Below the pieces are notes generated by a model that was given only the letters and a program-made list of their open reading frames with translations, did not search any database and was not told the DNA's origin. The position numbers and the translations under genes are program-made. A stretch of DNA of 64,000 bases, taken from contig NC_009376.1 in assembly GCF_000016385.1 (NCBI RefSeq), positions 62,001 through 126,000 on the forward strand, read 5' to 3'. The stretch is from Pyrobaculum arsenaticum DSM 13514. Lineage in GTDB: Archaea > Thermoproteota > Thermoprotei > Thermoproteales > Thermoproteaceae. This document shows, piece after piece, positions 33,281 to 41,751 of the stretch; positions within the stretch are counted from its first letter, which is position 1, and every line of letters begins with the position of its first letter.

Positions 33281-33559
33281 ATGAAAAGAGTCGTGGTCAG
33301 AGTAAGGGGAGAGCTAGACTTGCCAGGTGTGCCCCTGCTCAGAATACTAAAAAGCGAGGCCGTTAGGAACAACGTTGTGGGAGAAGCTAAGCTGTTAGGG
33401 GATACTCTATACGCTGTGCTGGAGGGACCCAGGGAGGGCGTAGACAGAGTTTTGAAATTTATCCCAATGGCCTCCCCGGCGGTGAAGATAAGGGAGATGG
33501 AGGTGAGAGAGGAGAAATACACCGGGCAGTATCGCGACTTCAAAATCGCTCCTTCTTAG
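33281..33559 (+). CDS. acylphosphatase-fold protein lacking the catalytic Arg
   Basis: 92 aa. Overall pattern matches acylphosphatase (VVVRVRGELDLPGVPLLRIL... TLYAVLEGPREGVDRVLKFI... VKIREMEVREEKYTGQYRDFKI), including the typical EGP and the F-x-I end, but the G-V-x-F-R phosphate cradle reads GVPLLRI, so hydrolysis is doubtful. ATG 33281 lies about 25 nt from CTGATATAAATG; GTG 33275 is an alternative. It overlaps the convergent HDAC-fold gene by 20 nt. Confidence 0.55.
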   Translation: MKRVVVRVRGELDLPGVPLLRILKSEAVRNNVVGEAKLLGDTLYAVLEGPREGVDRVLKFIPMASPAVKIREMEVREEKYTGQYRDFKIAPS

Positions 33560-34370
33560 CTAGGCGAATTAGGCGGCCTACCTCCCTCTCAACCTCCTCG
33601 CCCTCTTCGTACCTCTCAGATACTGGCGGCTCGCCCCCGCGGAGGCCGCCAAGCAGACTGCCAAGCGCGGATTTGAAAACGCGGGGAGAAGAAGGACACT
33701 CAATAGAGATGTAGAAGCGCCTAATCGAGGCCAGCATCTTTCCCAAGCTGTAGAAAAAGTAGTCCGAGACGAAGAGGTGGCCCGTGGGATCACTCATATG
33801 TATGTCAAAGCCGAGGTGCAACACCAGCGGCTCCCCCAAAATCCCCAACACATACTTCACCACCCTGGCGAAGCTCTTGTCCCCAGCTCCCGGGGGGATG
33901 GGGAAGGCGAGAACTCTGTGCCCCCGCCTCTTCAAGTACCTATAGGATGGCCCATCGGCCCCGCTGTAGACGGCGACTAGGGGAAACCGACGTTCTAGGT
34001 GGATTTCCCAAGTCCCCCAGGGGAAGTGCCTATCTATGGACACAACAGCAGAGCCGGTGCGCTGGGCGATGAACACTGCGGCGTTGAATAGGCCGCCCCG
34101 CGCCGCGTTTAGTCCAGCCCCCATTGAGCCGCCGATGTAGAAGATGGCCCTGTCACTCCCCAGAGCCGCCTCCGCAACGGCAGCCGCCGCTAGGACCTCC
34201 TCCTCACGCCGCTTGACAGCCTTTATGAACAAGTCGCTGTGCACCTCCCTCACGGCGTCCCAAGTGCCCGCAGCCTCTACTGCCTCTGCGCCTAGCTCCC
34301 TCAGAGTATTGGCTACCCAGTCGTTGAAAAGCTTGTGCGTCAACAACACGGCTGTGGATAGCACCTCCAA
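33540..34370 (-). CDS. histone deacetylase-fold protein
   Basis: 276 aa. The C-terminal half has the arginase/deacetylase-fold hallmark VLHLGFDIHMSDPTGHLFVSDYFF (family: D-x-H--DP-G-L--T) with Asp and His metal ligands; SIDRHFPWGTW and YIGGSMGAGLNAARGG resemble earlier metal and active-site loops. Shorter and divergent from acetoin-utilisation deacetylases, so the substrate (protein lysine, polyamine or other amide) is open. TTG 34370 or GTG 34364 could be the start. Confidence 0.6.
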   Translation of the reverse strand: MEVLSTAVLLTHKLFNDWVANTLRELGAEAVEAAGTWDAVREVHSDLFIKAVKRREEEVLAAAAVAEAALGSDRAIFYIGGSMGAGLNAARGGLFNAAVFIAQRTGSAVVSIDRHFPWGTWEIHLERRFPLVAVYSGADGPSYRYLKRRGHRVLAFPIPPGAGDKSFARVVKYVLGILGEPLVLHLGFDIHMSDPTGHLFVSDYFFYSLGKMLASIRRFYISIECPSSPRVFKSALGSLLGGLRGGEPPVSERYEEGEEVEREVGRLIRLAKKERF

Positions 34371-34404
34371 TAAAAGAATATAAACCGACGCGTAGAGAGA
34401 AGAG

Positions 34405-34468
34405 GCTTATAGATGCAGACTTGAACCCGGCCTGAGTCGTGATGTAGACCCGTAAGGGTCTATCTTTT
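34405..34468 (+). ncRNA. candidate small RNA with terminator-like hairpin
   Basis: A TATA-like GAATATAAAC (34376-34385) predicts a start near 34405. The transcript would contain AGATGCA (weak C), CTGA (34432-34435, D'), TGATGT (34440-34445, C') and end in the perfect hairpin TAGACCC-GTAA-GGGTCTA followed by T's. GACTTGAACCCGGC upstream of CTGA is complementary to a tRNA T-arm sequence. Boxes C and D are poor, so the class is uncertain. Confidence 0.3.
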
Positions 34469-34557
34469 TAAACCAGGGTTTTTGCCACATCAATGCAGGG
34501 GTTCTAGAACTGGAACAGAGAATCTACGCGCTTCTCAAAGAAAGGGCTAAGTTCAAC

Positions 34558-35397
34558 GTGCCCCCCCTTGTCGACGGGGTCTTGGCGCCTGTAATAGCAG
34601 CAGAAGTGTCGCGGCTTCACAAACCCCCAGTCGCCTATCTGGGACCTGAGAAGTCCTTCACCTGGGAGGCTACCGTCGCCTTGTTTCCACACGGCGACTT
34701 GAGGCCGAGGAGGTCAATAACCGAGGTTTTTAAAGAAGTGGAGAGCGGAGCCGCCGACTACGGGGTGGTGCCTTTTATAAACAGCCTCGAGGGCCCTGTG
34801 GGGGAGACTATAGACGCCCTTGCCACGCACGGCCTCAGCATAGTGGCCATGGGCGAAATGAGGATCACGCTCTGCGTTGCTAAGAAGGGCGCGCCGAGGG
34901 TGTTGTTCACGCACCCGCACGCGGCGGCGCAGGCGAGGAGGCTAATCGCATCGCTGGGCGCCGAGGTCGTCTACGCCAGCTCGACATCGGAGGCCGTGGC
35001 GGAGTTTGAGAAGTGCCCCGGCGACTGCGCCGTGCTCGCCTCGCCCAAGGCGCTTAGCCATTTGGAAAAGACCTGCGGCGTGGAGGACGGTGAGAGCTAC
35101 ACGAGATTCGCCGTAGTCTCCAAGGAAGGCGGGGCCGCGGGGCGGTGGGCCCTCCTCATATTTGCAGTGCCCAACGTCGCTGGCGCATTGCACAAAGCGC
35201 TGACCCCCCTAGCGGAGCGCGGCATAAACATGTCGCTCATATACTCCAGGCCCACCCGGCTGTCCCCCTGGGACTACTTCTTCGTCGCAGAAGTCGAGAC
35301 CTCCGGCGAGCTGGAAGCCGCGCTAGAGGAGATGAGGCGGCGCACCACCATGCTGAAGACAGTGGGCAGATACAACTTAGTCAAGATACCCCCGTAA
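34558..35397 (+). CDS. pheA: prephenate dehydratase (N-terminus frameshifted?)
   Basis: 279 aa from GTG 34558. Dehydratase domain begins VAYLGPEKSFTWEAT (family: YLGP-GSF), with VVPFINSLEGPVGETID and SYTRFAVVS (the T-R-F catalytic motif); the C-terminal ACT domain (NVAGALHKALTPLAERGINMSLIYSRP) senses phenylalanine. It makes phenylpyruvate. The phase is open upstream to a chorismate-mutase-like helix (VLELEQRIYALLKERAKF) whose ATG (34493) is one base out of frame at a GGGG run; see findings. Confidence 0.9.
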   Translation: MPPLVDGVLAPVIAAEVSRLHKPPVAYLGPEKSFTWEATVALFPHGDLRPRRSITEVFKEVESGAADYGVVPFINSLEGPVGETIDALATHGLSIVAMGEMRITLCVAKKGAPRVLFTHPHAAAQARRLIASLGAEVVYASSTSEAVAEFEKCPGDCAVLASPKALSHLEKTCGVEDGESYTRFAVVSKEGGAAGRWALLIFAVPNVAGALHKALTPLAERGINMSLIYSRPTRLSPWDYFFVAEVETSGELEAALEEMRRRTTMLKTVGRYNLVKIPP

Positions 35398-35497
35398 CGC
35401 CCGCGACCATCCATGTCGCCGACGGCGGCGTGTACATAGCCGTGGGCAACAGGAAGAGGACGAAGAAGGCTAATTCAGATTTCGCGGCGACGCAGGC

Positions 35498-37630
35498 TTA
35501 GGCGTTGCCCTCTACTAACTGTCTTGCCTGTTCTATGATAGACTCGGCGAGTTTTTCGCCGAAGCCGGGGAGAGAGGCGATCTCCCTCACAGAGGCCCTG
35601 GCGATGTCTCTCAAAGTCCGGAAGCCGAAGTTGTACAACACCCTGGCGCGGACCCTCCCCACGCCTCTAAGAGCAGTGACCAGCGGGATGAGCTCCTCCC
35701 TCACGCCGTGCACCACCCTCGCGGTGAGGACCTCTAGACTTCTTCTGTGCTCCTCAAGCCCCACCATGCCGGCCAGCTTAGCCGCGGCGTTTCCAAGCCA
35801 CTCGAAGAGGTCCACGTACACTCTCAAGTCGCCAGGCGCCACCTCGAAGCGCTCGTATATCTTGTCCTCATCCTCCTCCTCTATCCACGCCATCAACATC
35901 GCCGCTGTTCTCGCCACGTCTTCAAACTCCTCGTCCTCCTCGACGTCGGGCAGAGCCGCCAAAACCTCGCGGGCTACATCCGCCGCCAACCTCCCCCGCC
36001 TAACCCTGGGGAAATCAGGAGCGGTCAATACGACGTAGAGGTACGCGTAGATAGACCCCCTCCGCATAGACCTCAGCATGGAGAGGTAGCGGGCGGCGAC
36101 TTCGGGATCCAGGTACAGCCTCGCCACTTGCCTGCCGAGCTCAGTGGCGTACACCACGTCGCCATCCCGCTCCAGGAATCCCCACTCCACCAACTCGTCC
36201 AGGGCCTCAGCCACCTTAGACCGGAGGAGGGAGGACTTAAGAGGCGTCTTGGCCTGGTGAAAGCCCAAGGTGTTTGAGAAGAAGTCCACGAGGTCGTCTA
36301 CCGACTTGGCGTAGCCGCCGCCCACGGCACCGAGCGCGTGGGATCTGAGATTGGGGGCAGAGAGGATGTGCGACCTCACATTCTCCACCTGCCCCATGAC
36401 ATACCTCTCCATGAGGTACTCCACATCCCCCCTGCTCCTGGCGACAATAACGGCCTCGCCATAGGGATCCAGCCCCGGCCGCCCCGCACGCCCCGCCATC
36501 TGCCTATACTCCAACACAGGTATCTCCTCCCTCCCCACCACTGGGTCGTACCTCTCGTATTCCGCCACCACGACGCGCCTAGCCGGCAGGTTGACCCCAG
36601 CCGCCAGAGTCGTCGTCGACACCACGACCTTTACAACCCCCCTCCTAAACCCCTCCTCCACGAGCCTCCTCACCTCCAGCTCGAGACCCGCGTTGTGGAA
36701 GGCCACGCCGCGTGCCACCAGCTCAGCCAGCTCCCTACCGATGATCTTGCTGGAAGAGACCCTAAGCACCTCCTCAGCCAAGGCCCGCGCCTCGCCAGGA
36801 TTTATGAGCTGCGCCGGGTAGGCCGCCACGGCCTTAGCCACCGCCTTTGCAATACGCGCAGTTGACGACCTGCTGTTCGTGAAGACCAGCGCCTGCCCCC
36901 CGCCGGCCACCGCGTCCAGGGCAAGGGCCACTTCGGCTTCGCCGGAGGCGCCGACAGCCTTGTGGGCCCCGTCGGGGAAGTATATCCTGCCGCCGTAGTA
37001 GACCCCCTCCCTAAGCGGCACAGGCCGCCAGCTCGACTTTACCAGCCGAGCGCCAAGCCACTCCGCAACTTCCGCCGCGTTCCCCACCGTGGCGCTTAGG
37101 CCGATGAACTGAGCCCTTAGGCCCAGGTGCCTTATCTTGGCAATTATAGACTCCAGGACGGGCCCCCTCTTGGGGTCGCCCAGGTAGTGTATCTCGTCGA
37201 CAACCACCACGCCGACGGAGCTCAGCCAGCTCGGCCGGTGGCGGAGGAGACTGTCCAGCTTTTCGTAAGTCACCACCACCACGTCGTACTCGTAGAGCCT
37301 CCTGTCGTCGGACTCAAAATCCCCCGTAGATATGCCGACCTTTGCTAGGCTCCTGTAGTGGGAGAAGTGGAGCAACTTCTCCTGGGCCAAAGCCTTAAGC
37401 GGCACCGCGTACAAGGCCATCCTCCCCTCCAGGGCCGCCTTTACTGAGGCCACCTCGGCTAGGAGGGACTTCCCAGAAGCAGTCGCTGTGCACAAGAGGA
37501 CGTTAGCCCCGTCGAAGATCCCGGCCTTAACCGCCTCCACCTGCGGCGGGAACAGCTCCCTCACGCCCCTCTCCTTGAGGACAGAGATAAGCCTCCCGTC
37601 AAGAGGAAGCTCAGAGACATCCACGGCCAT
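35498..37630 (-). CDS. hel308: Hel308/Ski2-like DNA helicase
   Basis: About 710 aa. Superfamily 2 motifs in order: Q-like FPPQ, I ATASGKS (near residue 50), Ia PLKALAQEK, II DEIH, III LSATVGN, IV VFTNSR, V TTTLAAGVNLPAR and VI QMAGRAGRPG. A winged helix, ratchet helices and a C-terminal helix-hairpin-helix (LPGFGEKLAESI) complete the Hel308 plan. It unwinds lagging-strand forks in repair and restart. ATG 37630 chosen; GTG 37639 is possible. Divergent from mcm. Confidence 0.95.
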   Translation of the reverse strand: MAVDVSELPLDGRLISVLKERGVRELFPPQVEAVKAGIFDGANVLLCTATASGKSLLAEVASVKAALEGRMALYAVPLKALAQEKLLHFSHYRSLAKVGISTGDFESDDRRLYEYDVVVVTYEKLDSLLRHRPSWLSSVGVVVVDEIHYLGDPKRGPVLESIIAKIRHLGLRAQFIGLSATVGNAAEVAEWLGARLVKSSWRPVPLREGVYYGGRIYFPDGAHKAVGASGEAEVALALDAVAGGGQALVFTNSRSSTARIAKAVAKAVAAYPAQLINPGEARALAEEVLRVSSSKIIGRELAELVARGVAFHNAGLELEVRRLVEEGFRRGVVKVVVSTTTLAAGVNLPARRVVVAEYERYDPVVGREEIPVLEYRQMAGRAGRPGLDPYGEAVIVARSRGDVEYLMERYVMGQVENVRSHILSAPNLRSHALGAVGGGYAKSVDDLVDFFSNTLGFHQAKTPLKSSLLRSKVAEALDELVEWGFLERDGDVVYATELGRQVARLYLDPEVAARYLSMLRSMRRGSIYAYLYVVLTAPDFPRVRRGRLAADVAREVLAALPDVEEDEEFEDVARTAAMLMAWIEEEDEDKIYERFEVAPGDLRVYVDLFEWLGNAAAKLAGMVGLEEHRRSLEVLTARVVHGVREELIPLVTALRGVGRVRARVLYNFGFRTLRDIARASVREIASLPGFGEKLAESIIEQARQLVEGNA

Positions 37631-37713
37631 TATAGACACCTATAAAAACAGATGCTCCCCCGCTGATTGATGTAATACTTTCGAACTTTTTAAACGCGCA
37701 CCGCGGGTAGTAT

Positions 37714-39756
37714 GTGTCTCTTGAGGCGGAGCTCGATCTTCTGAGAGACAAAATCAGAGAGCTCATAACCACTAACGAGAAGATCTCAGACGAGATCATA
37801 AACATCATCATACAGCGCAAGAGGTCGCTGGAGGTGGACTTCCACGACATATTGATGTTCGACAAGTCCCTAGCCGACCTCGTAGTGGAGAGGCCCAAGC
37901 AAGTGCTCGCCGAGGCGGACAAGGTGGTGAGAGAGGTGGTGGAGGAAAAAGACCCAGAAACCGCAAGGATGCTGAAGAGGTTCTACCTCCGCGTCAGGGG
38001 GTCCCCCCTGGCGGTGCCCCTCCGCAAGCTGAGATCCGAGTACATCGGCCGCCTCATCAAGATAGAGGGGATAGTCACCAGGCTCACCCCGCCGAAGCAC
38101 TTCCTACACAAGGCGCTCTACCGCTGCACCCAGTGCGGCTACGAGATCGAGCTCATGCAAGAGCTGGAGCGCCACGTCGAGCCCCCGGCGAAGTGCCCCC
38201 GCTGCGGCGCGTCGAAGAGCTTCACCCTCGTCACGGAGCTCTCCCAGTACATCGACTGGCAGAAGGCCATCGTGCAGGAGAGGCCAGAGGACCTCCCGCC
38301 CGGCCAAATGCCGAGAAACGTCGAGGTGGTGTTGCTAGACGACCTCGTGGACACGGTGAAGCCGGGCGACATAGTCTCCCTAACCGGCGTGGTCGACTTA
38401 ACGCTCAGCGAGTTGAAGAAGGGCAGGCCCCCCATAGTCACGTCATACATCCAGGGAGTCCACGTGGAGACCATGAACAAGGAGCTCGTAGAGGAGATAA
38501 CAAAGGAGGACGAGCAGAAGATTCTCGAGATCTCGAGGAGGCCAGACGTGAGGGAGCTAATCGTGAGGTCCATCGCGCCATCTATATACGGCTACGAGGA
38601 GATCAAGGAGGCCGTGGCCTGCCTACTCTTCGGCGGCAACGAGATCGTATACCCAGACGGGGTGAGGGTCAGGGGGGAGATAAACATACTGCTGATAGGC
38701 GACCCCGGCACCGCCAAGTCGCAGTTGCTTAAATTCGTGGCGAAGATAGCCCCCCGCGCCGTCTACACCACGGGCAAGGGGTCGTCGGCCGCCGGCCTCA
38801 CCGCGGCGGTGGTGAGGGACAAGCTCACTGGGGAGTTCTACCTAGAAGCCGGCGCCCTGGTCCTCGCCGATAAGGGCATCGCCGTCATAGACGAGATCGA
38901 CAAGATGGACGCCAAGGACAGAGTAGCCCTCCACGAGGCCATGGAACAGAACACCGTGTCGATAAGCAAGGCCGGCATCGTCGCCACGCTAAACGCCAGG
39001 GCCGCCGTCCTCGCCGCGGCAAACCCCGCCTTCGGGAGGTACCTCCCCAACAGGACCGTCGCCGAGAACATCGACCTCCCCGTATCCCTCCTCAGCCGCT
39101 TCGACCTAATATTCGTCATACGGGACGAGCCCCGGGAGGACTTCGACTCCGCCGTGGCGGGCCACATACTGGAGCTACACTCAGGCAAAACCCCCGAGGC
39201 CTTCCGCGACGTGTTGAGGCCGGACTTCCTCCGCAAGTACATAATGTACGCCAGGAGGTACGTCCGGCCGGTGCTGAGCGAGGAGGCCAAGGAGAGGATA
39301 AAGGCCTTCTACCTGGAGATGAGGAGGAGGTACCAAGGCCCCGGCACAGCCATCGCCATAACCGCCAGGCAACTGGAGGCGCTGATACGCCTAACCACCG
39401 CAGAGGCCAAGATGAGGCTCTCCCCAATAGCCACAGCTGAAGACGCCGAGAGGGCCATAAGGCTCTACCTAGCCTTCCTCAAATCCGTAGGCATAGACAT
39501 AGAGTCAGGCGCCATAGACATAGACGCAATCATAACAGGCGTCCCAGCCTCCCGCCGCGAGGCCTACATCAAAGTAGTGGAGCTGTTGAAAAAGCTGGAA
39601 GAGACCGAGAGAGGACCCGTCAAGATCGACACGCTGAAAGCCGAGGCCGAGAAGATAGGCATACCCCCCGCCGAGGTCCAGCGTATAGTTGACCTGCTGA
39701 TACGCAACGGCGAGGCCTACACCCCACGCCCCGGATACATAAAGCGCGTCACATAA
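37714..39756 (+). CDS. mcm: replicative helicase MCM
   Basis: 680 aa, standard archaeal MCM. The N-terminal domain has the zinc motif CTQCGY...CPRCGA (about residues 138-165); the AAA+ core has Walker A GDPGTAKSQ (from residue 329), Walker B VIDEIDKM, arginine finger SRFDLIFV; a C-terminal winged helix follows. It forms the ring that unwinds DNA at forks. GTG start lies about 25 nt after CTTTTTAAACG. Divergent from Hel308, a replication/repair pair. Confidence 0.97.
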   Translation: MSLEAELDLLRDKIRELITTNEKISDEIINIIIQRKRSLEVDFHDILMFDKSLADLVVERPKQVLAEADKVVREVVEEKDPETARMLKRFYLRVRGSPLAVPLRKLRSEYIGRLIKIEGIVTRLTPPKHFLHKALYRCTQCGYEIELMQELERHVEPPAKCPRCGASKSFTLVTELSQYIDWQKAIVQERPEDLPPGQMPRNVEVVLLDDLVDTVKPGDIVSLTGVVDLTLSELKKGRPPIVTSYIQGVHVETMNKELVEEITKEDEQKILEISRRPDVRELIVRSIAPSIYGYEEIKEAVACLLFGGNEIVYPDGVRVRGEINILLIGDPGTAKSQLLKFVAKIAPRAVYTTGKGSSAAGLTAAVVRDKLTGEFYLEAGALVLADKGIAVIDEIDKMDAKDRVALHEAMEQNTVSISKAGIVATLNARAAVLAAANPAFGRYLPNRTVAENIDLPVSLLSRFDLIFVIRDEPREDFDSAVAGHILELHSGKTPEAFRDVLRPDFLRKYIMYARRYVRPVLSEEAKERIKAFYLEMRRRYQGPGTAIAITARQLEALIRLTTAEAKMRLSPIATAEDAERAIRLYLAFLKSVGIDIESGAIDIDAIITGVPASRREAYIKVVELLKKLEETERGPVKIDTLKAEAEKIGIPPAEVQRIVDLLIRNGEAYTPRPGYIKRVT

Positions 39757-39778
39757 ATTTAAACTCGGAATACGAATT

Positions 39779-40270
39779 GTGGTCTCCACGCAGACCCTAG
39801 AGATAATCCGCAAAGCCGCCGGCGGCGGGGACGTCGACGAGAACGTGCTTAAGCTAATAGCGGAGAAGGCAGACCCGCCGATACGCGTAGAGGCATACCT
39901 GAGGCTACACGAGAAGTACTTGAGGGAGGCAGAGGAGCTGTACTCCAAGGGAGACCTCTTGCAAGCCGGGGAGAAGTACTGGGGCGCCGTTGCGGCGCTG
40001 ATAAACGCCATAGCCGAGAAGAGGGGCTGGGAGCACTACAGCCACAGAGACTACAACATCGTAGTCAGAAGGCTGTATGAGGAGATGGGAGACCCCGAGC
40101 TAATAATAGGCTTCGGAATGGCGGAAAGGCTACACGCCAACTTCTACCACAACTACATGGGCCCCAAAGACTTCCAAGTACATAGAGAGGCCGTCCTAGC
40201 GCTGGTGGAAAAGCTGAAGAAGATGCTTGCTCAGGCAGAGTTAGACCTAAGGCTACCCAGGCAGATCTAA
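39779..40270 (+). CDS. PaREP1 family protein
   Basis: 163 aa. YLREAEELYSKGDLLQAGEKYWGAVAALINAIAEKRGWEHYSHRD is the conserved core of the PaREP1 family, multicopy in Pyrobaculum and related to HEPN-like helical proteins. No HEPN catalytic R-x4-H is evident, and the function is unknown. GTG 39779 follows ATAAATTTAAAC. It opens an accessory patch containing several broken genes. Confidence 0.85.
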   Translation: MVSTQTLEIIRKAAGGGDVDENVLKLIAEKADPPIRVEAYLRLHEKYLREAEELYSKGDLLQAGEKYWGAVAALINAIAEKRGWEHYSHRDYNIVVRRLYEEMGDPELIIGFGMAERLHANFYHNYMGPKDFQVHREAVLALVEKLKKMLAQAELDLRLPRQI

Positions 40271-40486
40271 ATGGATGCGTACTGCGCTGGAGCCCCTATG
40301 AGAGCGTCGCATATTAGAGGAGATCGGTATTGGCCCCATAGAGGCTATGAACGCGCCACGCTCACCGGACAGAAACTAGATATAACAGATATAACTTCCC
40401 TATATTTTCCAATTTGTGAAGTCTGACGAGATCCTTTTATACGCACCAGAGAACCCCGATGAGATTGCCAAACTAGCTCTTGACAT
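40271..40486. other. intergenic with 5' out-of-frame piece of next gene
   Basis: A TATA-like AGATATAACTT near 40387-40397 precedes GTG 40416, which opens KSDEILLYAPENPDEIAKLA and LDICCTIRVR to a stop at 40509. This reads like the missing N-terminus of the next gene in another phase. The rest holds only a 42-codon frame of no clear family. Confidence 0.4.
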
Positions 40487-40990
40487 TTGTTGCACTATAC
40501 GCGTGAGATAGGCAACCTATACGTAGAGTTTAGAAGAGAGCTGACTGCCGGCGAGGCAGACGTGGGGGAGTACGTCGCGCTGGCCGAGGAGCTCGAAAAG
40601 AGCATCTTAGTAGACGCTGAGTACCTCCGCGAGCTGTTGAGAAGAGAGAAGCCGAAGGTTGACATAGACGAAGACGGCTTGTTCTACGACATGCCCGCCC
40701 TGCTGCAAAGAGTTGGTTGCAGGCTGGGGAGAGACGACCTGGTGCTCCTAGGAATAGCCCTGGGATACGCCTACGGCGGCTTTGTGAAAAAGGCGATCTG
40801 CGCCCTCCTCGCCTCCGCCGCCGCGGAGCTCGGCAAGCCACAGTACGTGGCAGAGATCGGGGAGAAGTGCGGCGCAGATCTGCCGCTTATGGTGAGGGTG
40901 ACCTGCTCCCTAGCTAGGTTAGCAGATGAGGAGGGGCTAGACCACCTTGCAGGAATGTCGCAGGTGCTGAGAGAGCTAAGAGGCGAGTGA
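40487..40990 (+). CDS. helical hypothetical protein, probably 5'-frameshifted
   Basis: 167 aa as an open frame from TTG, but no promoter fits that start. The product is helical (ELTAGEADVGEYVALAEELE; LLGIALGYAYGGFVKKAICALLASAAAELG) with several Cys and no recognised family. The upstream frame from GTG 40416 overlaps at 40487-40509 and would fuse smoothly to ...REIGNLYVEFRREL after a one-base change, giving about 190 aa. Either the gene is decaying or the assembly has an indel. Confidence 0.5.
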   Translation: MLHYTREIGNLYVEFRRELTAGEADVGEYVALAEELEKSILVDAEYLRELLRREKPKVDIDEDGLFYDMPALLQRVGCRLGRDDLVLLGIALGYAYGGFVKKAICALLASAAAELGKPQYVAEIGEKCGADLPLMVRVTCSLARLADEEGLDHLAGMSQVLRELRGE

Positions 40991-41029
40991 TACTAGATAC
41001 GAAACATCATAATCCTTCTTGTTGAAAAG

Positions 41030-41508
41030 ATGTTGCTCGGCGTGGAAGATGTAATTGTCAAAACCAGGAGAGAAATAGTCATGGAAAAGCTTGCAACATG
41101 CGCGCGTGTACAATGTTACGTATCGGAGCTTTCCAAACTTGAATTTGTCAAAGTAGGCCTTTCCAAGTCAATAATGGCCAGGGAATGCAGAAACGTGTTG
41201 GGACAAGCCTGTGGACAAACTAAACAAACTCTTTGACTCTCTTCTCAGCTTAAGAAACAGCGGACTCAAAATAGATATTGTGAAACTTAGCGGTAGCGAA
41301 GTGGAAAAGGCGCAGGAAATAACAAATAAGCTACTGGGACGAAAGAGCAATACGCCAGCGTTCCTTTGACATCTCCATTCTAGCACAAGCGCTAAACAGG
41401 AGGATAAAGGTGTTCACCATGGACGAGGGATTTCGAGATACCAAGAAAAGAGTATTACCACCAACACCGTTTAGCGAAGGGCCTAGAAAAATAGGCTCCA
41501 AAAACTAG
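41030..41508 (+). pseudogene. decayed PIN-domain protein
   Basis: Three frames must be joined: MLLGVEDVIVKTRREIVMEK... (41030 to ~41200), VDKLNKLFDSLLSLRNSG...VEKAQEITNKLLGRKSN (about 41211 to 41340), and RQRSFDISILAQALNRRIKV followed by FTMDEGFRDTK to the stop at 41508. The last part matches the PIN-domain end (D---A-A------T-D--F). At least two frameshifts make it non-functional. Probably a former toxin or RNase of a VapC type. Confidence 0.6.
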
Positions 41509-41713
41509 GTACGCATATACGAGGATCCGTACCTGTTAGTTATCAGATGATGCAACAGCCGCCTTGTTACCGAGCTACGTATCAACGTCAGGGCGTTTAT
41601 ATATTGCTGGGCACACGACGTAGGCGGCGAAATCGACTAAAAACCTACGAGACCGCGGTGCGCAACCCCCCGAGAAGCCTCGGTGCGCTGTCTAACGTTG
41701 CTCTTAGGCAACC
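41509..41713. other. intergenic, nothing recognised
   Basis: About 200 nt between the PIN remnant and the pilin promoter. It contains TTTATATATTG (41599-41609) but no convincing frame or RNA structure. Confidence 0.4.
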
Positions 41714-41731
41714 ACACCACAAAATATATAA
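41714..41731 (+). promoter_or_regulatory. shared pilus-type promoter (copy 1)
   Basis: ACACCACAAAATATATAA, starting exactly 38 nt before ATG 41752. The same element occurs at 50372 and 52239 with identical spacing. Confidence 0.75.
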
Positions 41732-41751
41732 GACACCGCACATTGCCCCTT

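Noticed and set aside
35398..35497. Small frame (VYIAVGNRKRTKKANSDFAA) after pheA
   Set aside because: No ATG, no promoter-like box in front, and no recognised small protein; left unannotated.
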